Under the pieces are notes generated by a model, which saw nothing but the letters and a program-made list of their open reading frames with translations, made no database searches and had not been told where the DNA came from. A stretch of 64,000 nucleotides of DNA, from the NCBI RefSeq assembly GCF_001507435.1, contig NZ_LMWH01000004.1, forward strand, positions 124,001-188,000. Reading direction: 5' to 3'. This document shows, one piece after another, positions 16,840-25,290 of this stretch. The stretch's first letter is position 1; every line of letters starts with the position of its first letter. This DNA comes from Streptomyces sp. NRRL F-5122 (GTDB lineage Bacteria > Actinomycetota > Actinomycetes > Streptomycetales > Streptomycetaceae). The position numbers were made by a program, and so were the translations under genes.

Positions 16840-18780
16840 TCAGTGGCGGCGCCACGAGTTGACGTAGCCGGAAGCGGGCGAGCCCACACCGGTCACGTCG
16901 TCGTAGCCCTTCACGGCGCTCAGCGAGCTGTCCTTGCCGAGGCTGCGGACCGAGGTGGCGACGCCGTCCGCGGCATCGAAGCCGTTGACGAAGTCGACAC
17001 GCGCCACGGCGAGACCGGAACCCGTCGGGTTGTCAGTGACGTCGTGGTACACCTTCGACCCGTTCTTGGCGTAGATCGCCGGGTTGGCGAAGCCGATCGC
17101 CTTGCCGCCGCCGGCCTCCTGGGACAGCGCCTGCACGGCCGCGATCACGGGCGCGGCGAGCGAGGTGCCGCCGATCCGGTACTCGCTGTACTGCTGCGAC
17201 CCGTCCGGGAAGGTCTGCGTCTGGCCGACCTTGAAGCCGGTATTGGGGTCGGCGATCGCCGCGATGTCCGGGACGACGCGGTTACCGGTGGCGTTGTTCG
17301 CCTTGGCCAGCGCGTCCGGCACGACGCCCTTCTGGTAGAAGGGCTCCGCGACCGTCTTGCTGGTGCCGCCGCCCGCGCCCGAGGTGTAGGCGCCGGGGAA
17401 GTCCACCCAGCTCTTGCCGTCGGTCGAGAGGTTGGCCTTGTCCGTGCCCCAGCCGGTCTCCCACAGGTACTTGTCGCCCTTGCCGACGGCCAGCGAGGTA
17501 CCGCCGACCGCGGTCACCCAGGCCGAGTTGGCCGGGGTGTCGACCTGCTTCGTACCGGTGTGGGCGACCTCGTCGCCGTTGTCGCCGGAGGAGAAGTAGA
17601 AGCCGATGCCCTCGACCGCGCCGAACTGGAAGACCTGGTCGTAGGCGGCCGCGACGTCCGGCGTCTCGTTCGCCTCGATGTCGCCCCAGGAGTTGGAGAC
17701 GATGTCGGCCAGGTGACCGTCGACGATCTTGCCGAGTGAGTCGAGGAGGTCGTCGTCGTAGCAGGAGGCGGCGCCCACGTACGTGATGTCGGCGGCGGGC
17801 GCGACCGCGTGCACGGCCTCGACGTCGAGGGTCTCCTCGCCGTACCAGCCGGCGGCCCCGCACTCCTCGGTCTTCGTGTACGTGCCCGGCAGCACCTGGT
17901 GCAGCTGGCCGCTGCCGTAGGCGGCGTCACCGTGCTTCTTCGCGTAGGTGGCCGCGTCGAAGGCGATGGTCGGCGAGGCGTACGCGTCGGTGATGGCCAC
18001 CCGGACGCCCTTGCCCGTGTACTTCCCGGCGCCGTACGCGGCCCGCAGCTGCTTGCCGGTGTAGCCCTGGACGGCGTACGGGATCTTCGTGCCGTACGCG
18101 GAGGGAAGGGTCTTCGCGGTGTTCGAGCCGTAGTACGAGGAGAACGGCCCGGCGTTCTTGAACACGGCGTCCGGCGGCGGCAGCGCGTCCTTGTGCCCGG
18201 CCTTGTGCGGAGCGCTGTCCAGACCGGTGACGGTCAGGACGGCACCCTTCAGGCTCTCCGGAACGGAGGCCGTCTGCGTCGGCGCCCGGTAGGTCTTCGA
18301 GCCCTTCGCGTAGTTGTGCAGCTGGGTGCCGAACGCCTTCTCCGCGGCGGCCACATCGCCGGTGACGGAGACGTAGTGCGCAGTGACGGAGGTGACCTGG
18401 AGTCCCGCCGCCTTCAGCCACGACGTCACCGCGGCCACCTGGGCCTTGGTCGCGCCGAAGCGCTGCTGCGTCTGCTTGGCGCTCAGGTACTTGCCGTACA
18501 GCGGCGATGCCGGGTTCGACACGGCCTGCGCGTACGCGGCGAGGCCCTTGGCGTCGCGGCCTGCGAGGTACACGCGGGCGGAGACCTGGGCGCCGTTGGA
18601 GGTCGCGCCCTTGTCCGCCTTGGCCGTCGCCCACACGGGCCTGGTGCCCGCGAGCGCGTCACGGCCGGGGTTGTCCGCGGCGTGGGCCGCGGGTATGCCG
18701 AGCGCCAGTGCGCCGGTGAGAAGCGGCAGTGTCGCTGCCAGGCTCACGCCGGCGCGCGCCTTGGCGCGGTTGGATCTCAT
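16840..18780 (-). CDS. secreted S53 (sedolisin/kumamolisin-like) serine-carboxyl peptidase
   Basis: A secreted proenzyme of 646 aa. A signal peptide covers about residues 1-34 (basic start, hydrophobic core, AHA cleavage). A pro-kumamolisin domain spans roughly 40-190 (KYLSAKQTQQRFGA is typical). The catalytic domain holds the S53 triad: Glu315 and Asp319 in EETLD (spacing E-x3-D) and Ser540 in GGTSLAAP, where the usual SGTS appears as GGTS. An unusual promoter region with two palindromes lies upstream. Probably a scavenging extracellular protease active at acid to neutral pH. Confidence 0.9.
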   Translation of the reverse strand: MRSNRAKARAGVSLAATLPLLTGALALGIPAAHAADNPGRDALAGTRPVWATAKADKGATSNGAQVSARVYLAGRDAKGLAAYAQAVSNPASPLYGKYLSAKQTQQRFGATKAQVAAVTSWLKAAGLQVTSVTAHYVSVTGDVAAAEKAFGTQLHNYAKGSKTYRAPTQTASVPESLKGAVLTVTGLDSAPHKAGHKDALPPPDAVFKNAGPFSSYYGSNTAKTLPSAYGTKIPYAVQGYTGKQLRAAYGAGKYTGKGVRVAITDAYASPTIAFDAATYAKKHGDAAYGSGQLHQVLPGTYTKTEECGAAGWYGEETLDVEAVHAVAPAADITYVGAASCYDDDLLDSLGKIVDGHLADIVSNSWGDIEANETPDVAAAYDQVFQFGAVEGIGFYFSSGDNGDEVAHTGTKQVDTPANSAWVTAVGGTSLAVGKGDKYLWETGWGTDKANLSTDGKSWVDFPGAYTSGAGGGTSKTVAEPFYQKGVVPDALAKANNATGNRVVPDIAAIADPNTGFKVGQTQTFPDGSQQYSEYRIGGTSLAAPVIAAVQALSQEAGGGKAIGFANPAIYAKNGSKVYHDVTDNPTGSGLAVARVDFVNGFDAADGVATSVRSLGKDSSLSAVKGYDDVTGVGSPASGYVNSWRRH

Positions 18781-18833
18781 AAAACCCCCTGCGATGCGGT
18801 TCTTCGCATGTCGTGGTCGTCGATCCGCGTAGA

Positions 18834-18854
18834 ACCGCGCGTGGAACGCGCGGT
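18834..18854. promoter_or_regulatory. 8-bp perfect hairpin in the peptidase leader
   Basis: ACCGCGCG and CGCGCGGT pair around TGGAA, 54-74 nt before the peptidase ATG. If transcribed it would form a stable 5' UTR stem. Confidence 0.4.
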
Positions 18855-18886
18855 GAATGGATCACACGATGGAGGCCACTCTTGCG

Positions 18887-18899
18887 ATGAACGGTTCAT
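18887..18899. promoter_or_regulatory. ATGAAC-G-GTTCAT palindrome, candidate operator
   Basis: A perfect 6-1-6 palindrome about 107 nt upstream of the peptidase start, in an A+T-richer stretch. The size and placement suit a dimeric repressor or activator site; the binding protein is unknown. Confidence 0.4.
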
Positions 18900-19050
18900 G
18901 CCAGGGGAATGAAAAGGCCAAGAAGACCTCAAGTGACAGAGAATCGTGGGGGTTTGGGGCGGTTTCGGTGAACCGCCCCGTGTTGCGGCCTGGTTGAGGC
19001 TGCCCGAGCGGGCCGGGGCCGCGGGCACCGGGAGGTGCGGAGAGGTCCAC

Positions 19051-19083
19051 CGGGGCTCCCGGACCCCCGTCCGGAGAGCCCCG
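19051..19083. terminator. terminator hairpin downstream of the DUF305 gene
   Basis: CGGGGCTC plus CGGAC pairs with GTCCG plus GAGCCCCG around a C-rich loop, with one bulge, immediately after the stop codon of the minus-strand gene. Confidence 0.6.
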
Positions 19084-19707
19084 TCAGTCGCGCGGCTTCA
19101 CGCCGCGCTCCTTGAGCATCGTGGCCATCAGCTCGATCTCCGACTGCTGTGCGTCGACCATGCCCTGCGCGAGCCTCTTCTCCACGCCCACCGTGCACTT
19201 GGCGACACAGCCCTCGGCCATGTGGATGCCGCCCCTGTGATGGTCGGTCATCATCTGGAGGTAGAGGATCTCGGCCTGCTTGCCCTGCAGTGTGCCGAGC
19301 TTCTTCATCTCGGTGTTCGTCGCCATGCCGGGCATCAGCGCGCCGTCCTCGCCGGGGGGCATGTCACCCATGCCCATCCAGGTCATCGGCGGATCGGCGG
19401 ACACCTTCGGCAGTCCCCACAGGTCGAGCCAACCCAGCAGCATGCCACGCTGGTTGGCCTGCGTCTGCGCGATGTCGTAGGCGAGTCGGCGCACTTCGTC
19501 GTCCTTAGTGCGGTCGCGCACGATGTACGACATCTCGACGGCCTGCTGGTGGTGCACCGCCATGTCCCGGGCGAAGCCCGCGTCCGCGGAGCCGACGGTG
19601 GGCGCTTTCGCCGTGGGCCCGGCGTCCTCGGCGACCGCGTACGTGATCGCCCCGGCCGCGACGAGCGCCGCCGCGGCGGCCCCGGTGATCCAGCCGACGT
19701 GCCTCAT
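19084..19707 (-). CDS. DUF305 family secreted/anchored protein
   Basis: A 207-aa protein with an N-terminal membrane anchor or signal segment (residues 5-25) and a DUF305 domain marked by MAVHHQQAVEMS, MMTDHHRGGIHMAEG and a C-terminal helix. The ferritin-like four-helix DUF305 fold carries paired histidines, here HH twice, plus a Met-rich loop (MTWMGMGDMPPG), which suggests metal, perhaps copper, handling outside the membrane. It overlaps the DUF3105 gene by 4 nt, a pairing common in actinobacteria. Function is inferred from family context. Confidence 0.82.
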   Translation of the reverse strand: MRHVGWITGAAAAALVAAGAITYAVAEDAGPTAKAPTVGSADAGFARDMAVHHQQAVEMSYIVRDRTKDDEVRRLAYDIAQTQANQRGMLLGWLDLWGLPKVSADPPMTWMGMGDMPPGEDGALMPGMATNTEMKKLGTLQGKQAEILYLQMMTDHHRGGIHMAEGCVAKCTVGVEKRLAQGMVDAQQSEIELMATMLKERGVKPRD

Positions 19708-20372
19708 TGCCCCAGCCCACCGGTGCACGCGGCCCCCGGCTCGGGCGTCTGGGAGCCCTGGACGAACTGGGCGAAGAACGCGTCGACGGCCGGGTCGCTC
19801 GCGCTCTTCACCGTGCGCTGGTGGGCCCAGGCCGAGAGCATGATCGGGTCCTTCTGGTCCTCGACGGGGCTCATCAGCGTGTACGGCGTCTTCCTGACCT
19901 TGGCCGTCAGCGCGTCGACGTCGGCCTTGGGCGCCTTGCTGCTGTACGTCACCCAGACCGCCCCGTGCTCGAGCGAGTGCACCGCGTTCATGTTGTTGAC
20001 GGGCTTGGTGTAGACGTCGCCGTTGCAGTTCTGCCAGACCGGATTGTGGTCGCCGCCGACCGGGGGCTCCATCGGGTAGGACACGGTCTTGCCGGTGTGG
20101 GTGCGGCCCAGCGTCCCCTTCCAGGTCTTCACCCCGTCCGCACCGGTGACGAACCCGCCCGAACCCTTGTCGTCGCTCGCCGCGGAGGCCTTGTCCCCGG
20201 ACTGCGACTGGAGCAGGACGACACCGCCGACGGCGAGGCCGGCGACGACGACCACGCTCGCGGCGACGGTGACGATCCGGTTGCGGCGCTCGCGTGCGCG
20301 CTCGGCACGGCGCATCTCCTCTATGCGCGCCCTGCGGTCGGCGGAGGAGCCGGTCTTGTTCGCGGAGCCCAT
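19704..20372 (-). CDS. DUF3105 family membrane-anchored protein
   Basis: A 222-aa protein with a basic cytoplasmic N-terminus (RRARIEEMRRAERARERR), one membrane helix at about residues 32-54 and an external DUF3105 domain with the typical PPVGGDHNPVWQNCG-like segment and HSLEHGAVWVTY. The function of DUF3105 is unknown; genetic linkage with DUF305 proteins is frequent. First gene of a two-gene operon, divergent from nsrR. Confidence 0.83.
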   Translation of the reverse strand: MGSANKTGSSADRRARIEEMRRAERARERRNRIVTVAASVVVVAGLAVGGVVLLQSQSGDKASAASDDKGSGGFVTGADGVKTWKGTLGRTHTGKTVSYPMEPPVGGDHNPVWQNCNGDVYTKPVNNMNAVHSLEHGAVWVTYSSKAPKADVDALTAKVRKTPYTLMSPVEDQKDPIMLSAWAHQRTVKSASDPAVDAFFAQFVQGSQTPEPGAACTGGLGQ

Positions 20373-20480
20373 GCGGAGTCCTTTGAGGGAGGGACGTTCG
20401 GGACGGCTGATCGTAGTGGGGCGGGGGAGCCCTCACCTACGGCGGGCACGGGAATGGCCGAACAAGAGACCTTTCTGCCG

Positions 20481-20510
20481 ATAATTTGAAGCGTGGATGC
20501 GCATTATTTA
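20481..20510. promoter_or_regulatory. candidate NsrR operator upstream of nsrR
   Basis: ATAATTTGAAGCG and GGATGCGCATTATTT form an imperfect dyad just before the nsrR start. Its right arm (GGATGCGCATTATT) resembles the arm AGATGCAAATTAAA of the perfect palindrome in front of hmp, suggesting autoregulation by NsrR. Confidence 0.5.
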
Positions 20511-20520
20511 CGCTGGCGGC

Positions 20521-20958
20521 ATGCGGCTGTTGCGCTCCACCGACCTGGCACTGCGTGTCCTGATGAGGCTCGCCGTCGCGGGCGGCTCCAACCCCACGAC
20601 CCGCGAGGTCGCGGCGGCCATGGACGTGCCCTACACGCACGCCGCGAAGGTCGTCGCCGAACTGCAGCACATGGGGCTGCTCGAAGCCCGGCGCGGCCGT
20701 GGCGGCGGTCTCGCGCTGACCGACGCCGGGCGTACGGCGTCGGTGGGAGCGGTCGTCCGTGCCTTCGAGGGCGACGGGGACGTCGTCGACTGCGAGGGCG
20801 CCACGCCCTGCCCCCTGCACACCGGGTGCCGGCTGCGGGGCGCGCTGCGACGGGCCCAGGAGGCGTTCTTCGCCTCGCTGGACCCGTTGACGGTCGAGGA
20901 CGTGGTGGCCGCCCCGACGGGACCGTTGCTGCTGGGGATCTCCCCCCGGCCTTCCTGA
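20521..20958 (+). CDS. nsrR: NsrR, Rrf2-family nitric-oxide-sensing Fe-S repressor
   Basis: A 145-aa Rrf2-family winged-helix repressor that senses nitric oxide through a [4Fe-4S] cluster. It has the three cluster cysteines Cys91, Cys97 and Cys103 with 6-6 spacing (CEGATPCPLHTGC), matching Cys93/99/105 of the characterised S. coelicolor NsrR, and Asp8 in STDLAL, the fourth cluster ligand in that protein. The ATG at 20521 is preferred because the in-frame ATG at 20497 lies inside the probable operator. It is convergent with hmp, its expected target. Confidence 0.9.
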   Translation: MRLLRSTDLALRVLMRLAVAGGSNPTTREVAAAMDVPYTHAAKVVAELQHMGLLEARRGRGGGLALTDAGRTASVGAVVRAFEGDGDVVDCEGATPCPLHTGCRLRGALRRAQEAFFASLDPLTVEDVVAAPTGPLLLGISPRPS

Positions 20959-20962
20959 ACCG

Positions 20963-20985
20963 CGCGCGGCCGGTCCGGCCGCGCG
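20963..20985. terminator. bidirectional terminator between nsrR and hmp
   Basis: CGCGCGGCCGG and CCGGCCGCGCG, exact complements, flank a single T between the two convergent stop codons. Confidence 0.7.
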
Positions 20986-21010
20986 GGCGTCCGGCCCGGG
21001 GAGGGCTTCG

Positions 21011-22192
21011 TCAGCCCTGGGCGAGCCAGAGGTCCGGCCCGAACACCTCGTAGTGGATGTCCGCCGGCGCCACGCCCTTGTCGATGAGCTGGGTGCGCAC
21101 CGACCGCATGAAGGGCAGCGGACCGCACAGGTAGGCGCGCGTGCCCGGTGCGACCGGCACCGTGGCGAGGTCGACACGGCCGGTGCGGGCGGATTCGTGG
21201 GCGCCCTCCTCGTACCAGAAGTGCACGTCGGCGTGAGGCAGCTTGGTCGCGAAGCCCTCGTGGTCGGCGCGCAGGGCGTGCGCGGCGGGCGAGCGGTCCG
21301 CGTGCACGACGGTGACCGGTGAGCCGTGGCCGGTGCGGGCCAGCTCCTCCAGCATGGCGATCATCGGTGTCACGCCGATGCCGGCGGAGGCCAGCAGCAG
21401 GGGGGCCTCGGTGGCGTCCAGGACCAGGTCGCCGTAGGGCGCGGACAGCTCGAGGACCTCACCCTCGCGTACGTGCGCGTGCAGATGGGTCGAGACCTCC
21501 CCGTCCGGGCCCGCGCCGCCGCGGACACGCTTGACGCTGAACTGCCGCAGCGGTGAGCCGGGCGCGGCGGAGAGGCTGTACTGGCGGATCTGCCGGGCGC
21601 CGTCGGGGAGCTCGACGCGGACGGAGACGTACTGGCCGGGGCGGAAGTCCGGGACGGGGTCGCCGTCGGCCGGACGGAGCTGGAAGGTGGCGACGTCCTC
21701 GGTCTCCTCGACGCGCCCGGCCACCCGCCACCTCCGCCAGCCGGTCTGCCCGCTCGCCCCGTACAGCCGCTTCTCGATCGCGATCAGCGCGTTCGCCATC
21801 AGCCAGTACACCTCGTCCCAGGCGGCCGCGACCTCGAGGGTGACCGCGTCCCCGAGGACCTTCGCGATGGCGGCGAAGAGGTGCTGGTGGACGATCGCGT
21901 ACTGATCCGGTGCCACACCGAGGGACGCGTGCTTGTGGGCGATGCGGCTCAGCATCACGTCGGGCCGCTCGTCCGGGTGCTCCACCAGGTGGGCGGCGAA
22001 GGCGGCGATCGAGGCGGCCAGTGCCTGGCGCTGGGTGCCGGCCGCCTGATTGCCGCGGTTGAAGAGGTCGCGCAGCAGTTCCGGATGGGCGGTGAACAGC
22101 CCGTCGTAGAAGCGCTCGGTGATCTCCCCGAGGGAGGCGCCGACGGCGGGGAGGGTGGCGCGCACGGTGGCGGCCGACTGTTCGGACAGCAT
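21011..22192 (-). CDS. hmp: flavohaemoglobin nitric oxide dioxygenase
   Basis: Converts nitric oxide and O2 to nitrate using NAD(P)H. The 393-aa chain has an N-terminal globin (residues 1-140, proximal His88 in AHKHASLGV), then an FAD domain (RQYSLS near 205) and an NAD domain (ASAGIGVTPM near 275, CGPLPFM near 360). The ATG at 22192 follows AAGGAG with 7-nt spacing. A perfect TTGCATCT-G-AGATGCAA palindrome lies upstream. Pairing with nsrR forms a self-contained nitric-oxide detoxification unit. Confidence 0.94.
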   Translation of the reverse strand: MLSEQSAATVRATLPAVGASLGEITERFYDGLFTAHPELLRDLFNRGNQAAGTQRQALAASIAAFAAHLVEHPDERPDVMLSRIAHKHASLGVAPDQYAIVHQHLFAAIAKVLGDAVTLEVAAAWDEVYWLMANALIAIEKRLYGASGQTGWRRWRVAGRVEETEDVATFQLRPADGDPVPDFRPGQYVSVRVELPDGARQIRQYSLSAAPGSPLRQFSVKRVRGGAGPDGEVSTHLHAHVREGEVLELSAPYGDLVLDATEAPLLLASAGIGVTPMIAMLEELARTGHGSPVTVVHADRSPAAHALRADHEGFATKLPHADVHFWYEEGAHESARTGRVDLATVPVAPGTRAYLCGPLPFMRSVRTQLIDKGVAPADIHYEVFGPDLWLAQG

Positions 22193-22504
22193 CGGGACTC
22201 CTTCGTGGAGGGAGGGCTCGGCCCCTCGGGCACTCGACACGGTAATAAAAGTTGCATCTGAGATGCAAATTAAAGGTGGGGTGCGGTGGGAAGGGGTCGG
22301 CCATTACACATGGGCCGACGAACAGGCAAGATGGGCGGCAGAGCAGGACATCGCCGGGATGCGGGGTGTTCGGTCCGGAGTCGGCCGGTCGATCAAGGTC
22401 CGCAACGCGGACGAAACGGTGTTGTGGTGTGATGCTCAGGTGCCCGACCGCCTCTCGCGTGCTACCGGCAGGCGGCCTGACCAGCAAGGATGGGGAAGCG
22501 GAAG
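22193..22504. other. divergent promoter region between hmp and glnA2
   Basis: About 310 nt. The hmp-proximal 80 nt carry the NsrR-type palindrome in an A+T-rich stretch. The glnA2 side shows only its ribosome binding site (GGGGAAG). No gene or second operator is recognised. Confidence 0.5.
22252..22268. promoter_or_regulatory. candidate NsrR operator upstream of hmp
   Basis: TTGCATCT-G-AGATGCAA is a perfect 8-1-8 palindrome, flanked by A/T runs (AATAAAAG before, ATTAAAG after), 60 nt upstream of the hmp ATG. The ATGCA-containing dyad fits the general NsrR operator pattern known from other bacteria. Confidence 0.65.
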
Positions 22505-23866
22505 ATGGACAAGCAGCAGGAGTTCGTGCTCCGTACGTTGGAGGAGCGCGACATCCGTTTCGTACGCCTGTGGTTCACGGACGTGCTGGGTTTCCTCAAG
22601 TCCGTGGCGGTGGCGCCCGCCGAACTGGAGCAGGCCTTCGACGAGGGCATCGGCTTCGACGGCTCGGCCATCGAGGGATTCGCGCGGGTCTACGAGTCCG
22701 ACATGATCGCCAAGCCGGACCCGTCGACGTTCCAGGTCCTGCCGTGGCGGGCCGAGGCCCCGGGCACGGCCCGTATGTTCTGCGACATCCTCATGCCGGA
22801 CGGCTCGCCGTCCTTCGCGGATCCCAGGTATGTGCTCAAGCGGGCCCTCGCCCGCACCTCCGACCTGGGGTTCACCTTCTACACCCACCCGGAGATCGAG
22901 TTCTTCCTGCTGAAGGACCGGCCCCTCGACGGCACCCGCCCGACCCCGGCCGACAACTCCGGCTACTTCGACCACACGCCCCAGAACATCGGCATGGACT
23001 TCCGCCGTCAGGCGATCACGATGCTGGAGTCGATGGGCATCTCCGTGGAGTTCTCCCACCACGAGGGCGCGCCGGGTCAGCAGGAGATCGACCTGCGGTA
23101 CGCGGATGCGCTGTCCACGGCCGACAACATCATGACGTTCCGCCTGGTCATGAAGCAGGTGGCGCTGGAGCAGGGCGTGCAGGCGACGTTCATGCCGAAG
23201 CCGTTCTCCGAGCACCCGGGCTCCGGCATGCACACGCACCTGTCCCTCTTCGAGGGTGACCGCAACGCGTTCTACGAGTCCGGAGCCGAGTACCAGCTCT
23301 CCAAGGTCGGCCGCTCCTTCATCGCCGGCCTGCTGCGGCACGCGGCGGAGATCTCGGCGGTCACCAACCAGTGGGTCAACTCCTACAAGCGCATCTGGGG
23401 CGGCTCCGAGCGCACCGCGGGCGCCGGCGGCGAGGCGCCGTCGTACATCTGCTGGGGCCACAACAACCGTTCGGCCCTGGTCCGGGTCCCGATGTACAAG
23501 CCGGGCAAGACCGGTTCGGCCCGGGTCGAGGTCCGCTCGATCGACACGGGCGCCAACCCGTACCTCGCCTACGCGGTCCTGCTGGCGGCCGGCCTGAAGG
23601 GCATCGAGGAGGGCTACGAACTCCCGCCGGGCGCCGAGGACGACGTCTGGGCCCTGACGGACGCCGAGCGCCGCGCGATGGGCATCGAGCCCCTGCCGCA
23701 GAACCTCGGCGAGGCACTGACGCTGATGCAGCGCAGCGACCTGGTCGCCGAGACGCTGGGGGAGCACGTCTTCGACTTCTTCCTGCGCAACAAGCAGGCG
23801 GAGTGGCACGAGTACCGCTCCGAGGTGACCGCGTTCGAGCTGCGGAAGAATCTGCCGGTGCTGTAG
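22505..23866 (+). CDS. glnA2: GlnA2, glutamine synthetase paralogue (gamma-glutamylpolyamine synthetase)
   Basis: A 453-aa type I glutamine-synthetase-fold enzyme. Visible catalytic elements are GFDGSAIEGF, the metal-binding THPEIEFFLL, the ATP/glutamate loop PGSGMHTHLSLF and the NNRSALVRVP and RVEVRSIDTGANPYL segments. Near-identity to my recollection of S. coelicolor GlnA2 supports the name. That protein, with GlnA3, has been reported to gamma-glutamylate polyamines rather than ammonia. The ATG at 22505 has GGGGAAG at good spacing; the ATG at 22490 is too close to its AAGG. A strong hairpin follows. Confidence 0.9.
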   Translation: MDKQQEFVLRTLEERDIRFVRLWFTDVLGFLKSVAVAPAELEQAFDEGIGFDGSAIEGFARVYESDMIAKPDPSTFQVLPWRAEAPGTARMFCDILMPDGSPSFADPRYVLKRALARTSDLGFTFYTHPEIEFFLLKDRPLDGTRPTPADNSGYFDHTPQNIGMDFRRQAITMLESMGISVEFSHHEGAPGQQEIDLRYADALSTADNIMTFRLVMKQVALEQGVQATFMPKPFSEHPGSGMHTHLSLFEGDRNAFYESGAEYQLSKVGRSFIAGLLRHAAEISAVTNQWVNSYKRIWGGSERTAGAGGEAPSYICWGHNNRSALVRVPMYKPGKTGSARVEVRSIDTGANPYLAYAVLLAAGLKGIEEGYELPPGAEDDVWALTDAERRAMGIEPLPQNLGEALTLMQRSDLVAETLGEHVFDFFLRNKQAEWHEYRSEVTAFELRKNLPVL

Positions 23867-24183
23867 GCGCAGGTCAGGGCGGGTTTCTCGCTGAGACGTC
23901 GCATGGGGCCGACGGTCGTGGACCGTCGGCCCCGTTGCGTGTCACTGGCTCCGGGCCGTTTCCCGGCCGTCGGGCACGGGACCAGTGTCCTCAGGCGAGC
24001 CGTCAGCGTTCTGACGTTCTGGCCGGCGTCACGTCAAGTCACCCGAAGAGGGCTCGGAGTTGTGCGGCTTCGCGCCGCAAGTCTGCCCATAGGGGCTTGG
24101 GCAAGCCCGCCTGTGGATCGGGCGGGGTGCAAAGTGTCGACGAGAGCGCCTGCAACGACTGCGGCTCTCGGAGCGTGTCGCCG
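23867..24183. other. intergenic region after glnA2
   Basis: About 315 nt between convergent genes. It begins with the glnA2 terminator at 23905. The remainder (23940-24180) has mixed composition and no hairpin, gene or mobile-element end that I can recognise. It marks the left border of the accessory stretch. Confidence 0.45.
23905..23933. terminator. terminator of glnA2
   Basis: GGGGCCGACGGTC and its exact complement form a 13-bp stem with a GTG loop, 39 nt after the stop codon. Confidence 0.8.
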
Positions 24184-24699
24184 TTACGGGGTGCTCGTCG
24201 CCGTTGGCCCGCTGGGCTGGTGTATGGCGTCGTTCGGATGGGACGACTGCAGGGCCCACCAGCTCAGTGCCAGCAAACAGATGGTGAGCGTCGCCGCTGC
24301 ACCGAGAACGAAGATCTTCCTACCGGGCCGCCTGGCCTTCGATGACGCCGACGACCGGGAACCGGCCGGTTCCGGCCCTTCGTTCCTGGTGCTGCTCAGT
24401 GGGGGCTGTTGTGTCTCAGTCAGGTGAGCCGCTGGGGCAGGGGCAAGGACGACCGCGGGCGCAGAGCCCGTGGATGCCGGACCCTGCTCGGCTGAGACGA
24501 TCTCCTCCGGAGATCCCAGGCGCCCCAGGATGGCACGTACGGCAGTCGCGTCCAGGATCTCCACCTCGTCCGTAGCCGCGTCGATGTGCTCACGAATCTC
24601 TTCTCTGAGCTCCGCACGACGCTGCGGCGCAAGGGCCACCGAGGCGCTGTCCAGGCGCTTCAGGTACTCCTCGATGAGCTGTTTGCGCTCAGAAGTCAT
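24184..24699 (-). CDS. HAAS-domain membrane protein, PadR partner
   Basis: A 171-aa protein. Residues 1-70 form the helical HAAS/DUF1700-like signalling domain (IEEYLKRLDSA, LREEIREHIDAA, ILGRLGSPEEIV), then a Pro/Ala-rich linker and a single membrane helix at about 129-150 (FVLGAAATLTICLLALSWWAL). HAAS proteins are typically encoded next to PadR regulators and are thought to relay or modulate their signal at the membrane. Here the start overlaps the PadR stop by 4 nt. The output is unknown. Confidence 0.8.
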   Translation of the reverse strand: MTSERKQLIEEYLKRLDSASVALAPQRRAELREEIREHIDAATDEVEILDATAVRAILGRLGSPEEIVSAEQGPASTGSAPAVVLAPAPAAHLTETQQPPLSSTRNEGPEPAGSRSSASSKARRPGRKIFVLGAAATLTICLLALSWWALQSSHPNDAIHQPSGPTATSTP

Positions 24700-25052
24700 C
24701 GATGGTCCTCCTCATTGTCCAGCAGTTTGTCGACGGCTGTTCGGAACTGCGCCCAGTCGCTCGTGAACTTCTCCAACGCTTGGCGTCCTGCGGACGTCAG
24801 CGTGTAATAGCGGCGCGCCGGCCCGACTTCGGACTCGCGCAGGAAAGAGCTGACCCACTCGTCCTTTCGAAGCCGGGACAGCAGGGGGTAGATCGTGCCT
24901 TCGCTGGTCACCAGCCCGTGCGCGTCACACAGTTCCCGCACCAGCTCGTAGGCGTACTTTTCACGGTCTCGCAGCTGCGCCAGGACGCAGAACTGCAGTA
25001 CGCCCCTCCTGAGTTGGCTGATCCCTGAACGTGGTTCATCAGGAGCTACCAT
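24696..25052 (-). CDS. PadR family transcriptional regulator
   Basis: A 118-aa winged-helix repressor of the short PadR_1 type: LRRGVLQFCVLAQL, the recognition region SEGTIYPLLSRLRKDEWV and the wing RRYYTLTSAGRQAL, with a C-terminal dimerisation helix. The start MVAPDEPRSG at 25052 is a guess, as no strong Shine-Dalgarno is present. PadR/HAAS pairs often autoregulate and control an adjacent transporter, but no such transporter is nearby. Confidence 0.82.
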   Translation of the reverse strand: MVAPDEPRSGISQLRRGVLQFCVLAQLRDREKYAYELVRELCDAHGLVTSEGTIYPLLSRLRKDEWVSSFLRESEVGPARRYYTLTSAGRQALEKFTSDWAQFRTAVDKLLDNEEDHR

Positions 25053-25290
25053 GCGGTGCAAGGTACCTGTCGGGCTACTGGTAAAGCAACTCCCCAAGTT
25101 GTTCGGTGGCCCTGGAAGGCCGGATGTGGCTTCAAAGCAGCTTGCCGACGTGGCTTGGCTGAAGGCCGTCCGGCCCTTCGAGGCGCCCTGGCCGCTGATC
25201 GAAAGACGCGGAACGCGTCGCTGTTTACGGAGCTGACGACGGGGTGTCCTACGGGCCCGACGGCACAAGACTCGGCTGCAGGAGGGACGC

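Larger units (their letters stand above)
18781..19083. other. regulatory region upstream of the S53 peptidase
   Basis: About 300 nt between the peptidase start and the stop of the DUF305 gene. It carries a palindrome at 18887-18899, a GC hairpin at 18834-18854 and the DUF305 terminator at 19051-19083. No gene is seen. The stretch 18880-18970 is comparatively A+T-rich and should contain the peptidase promoter. Confidence 0.5.
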
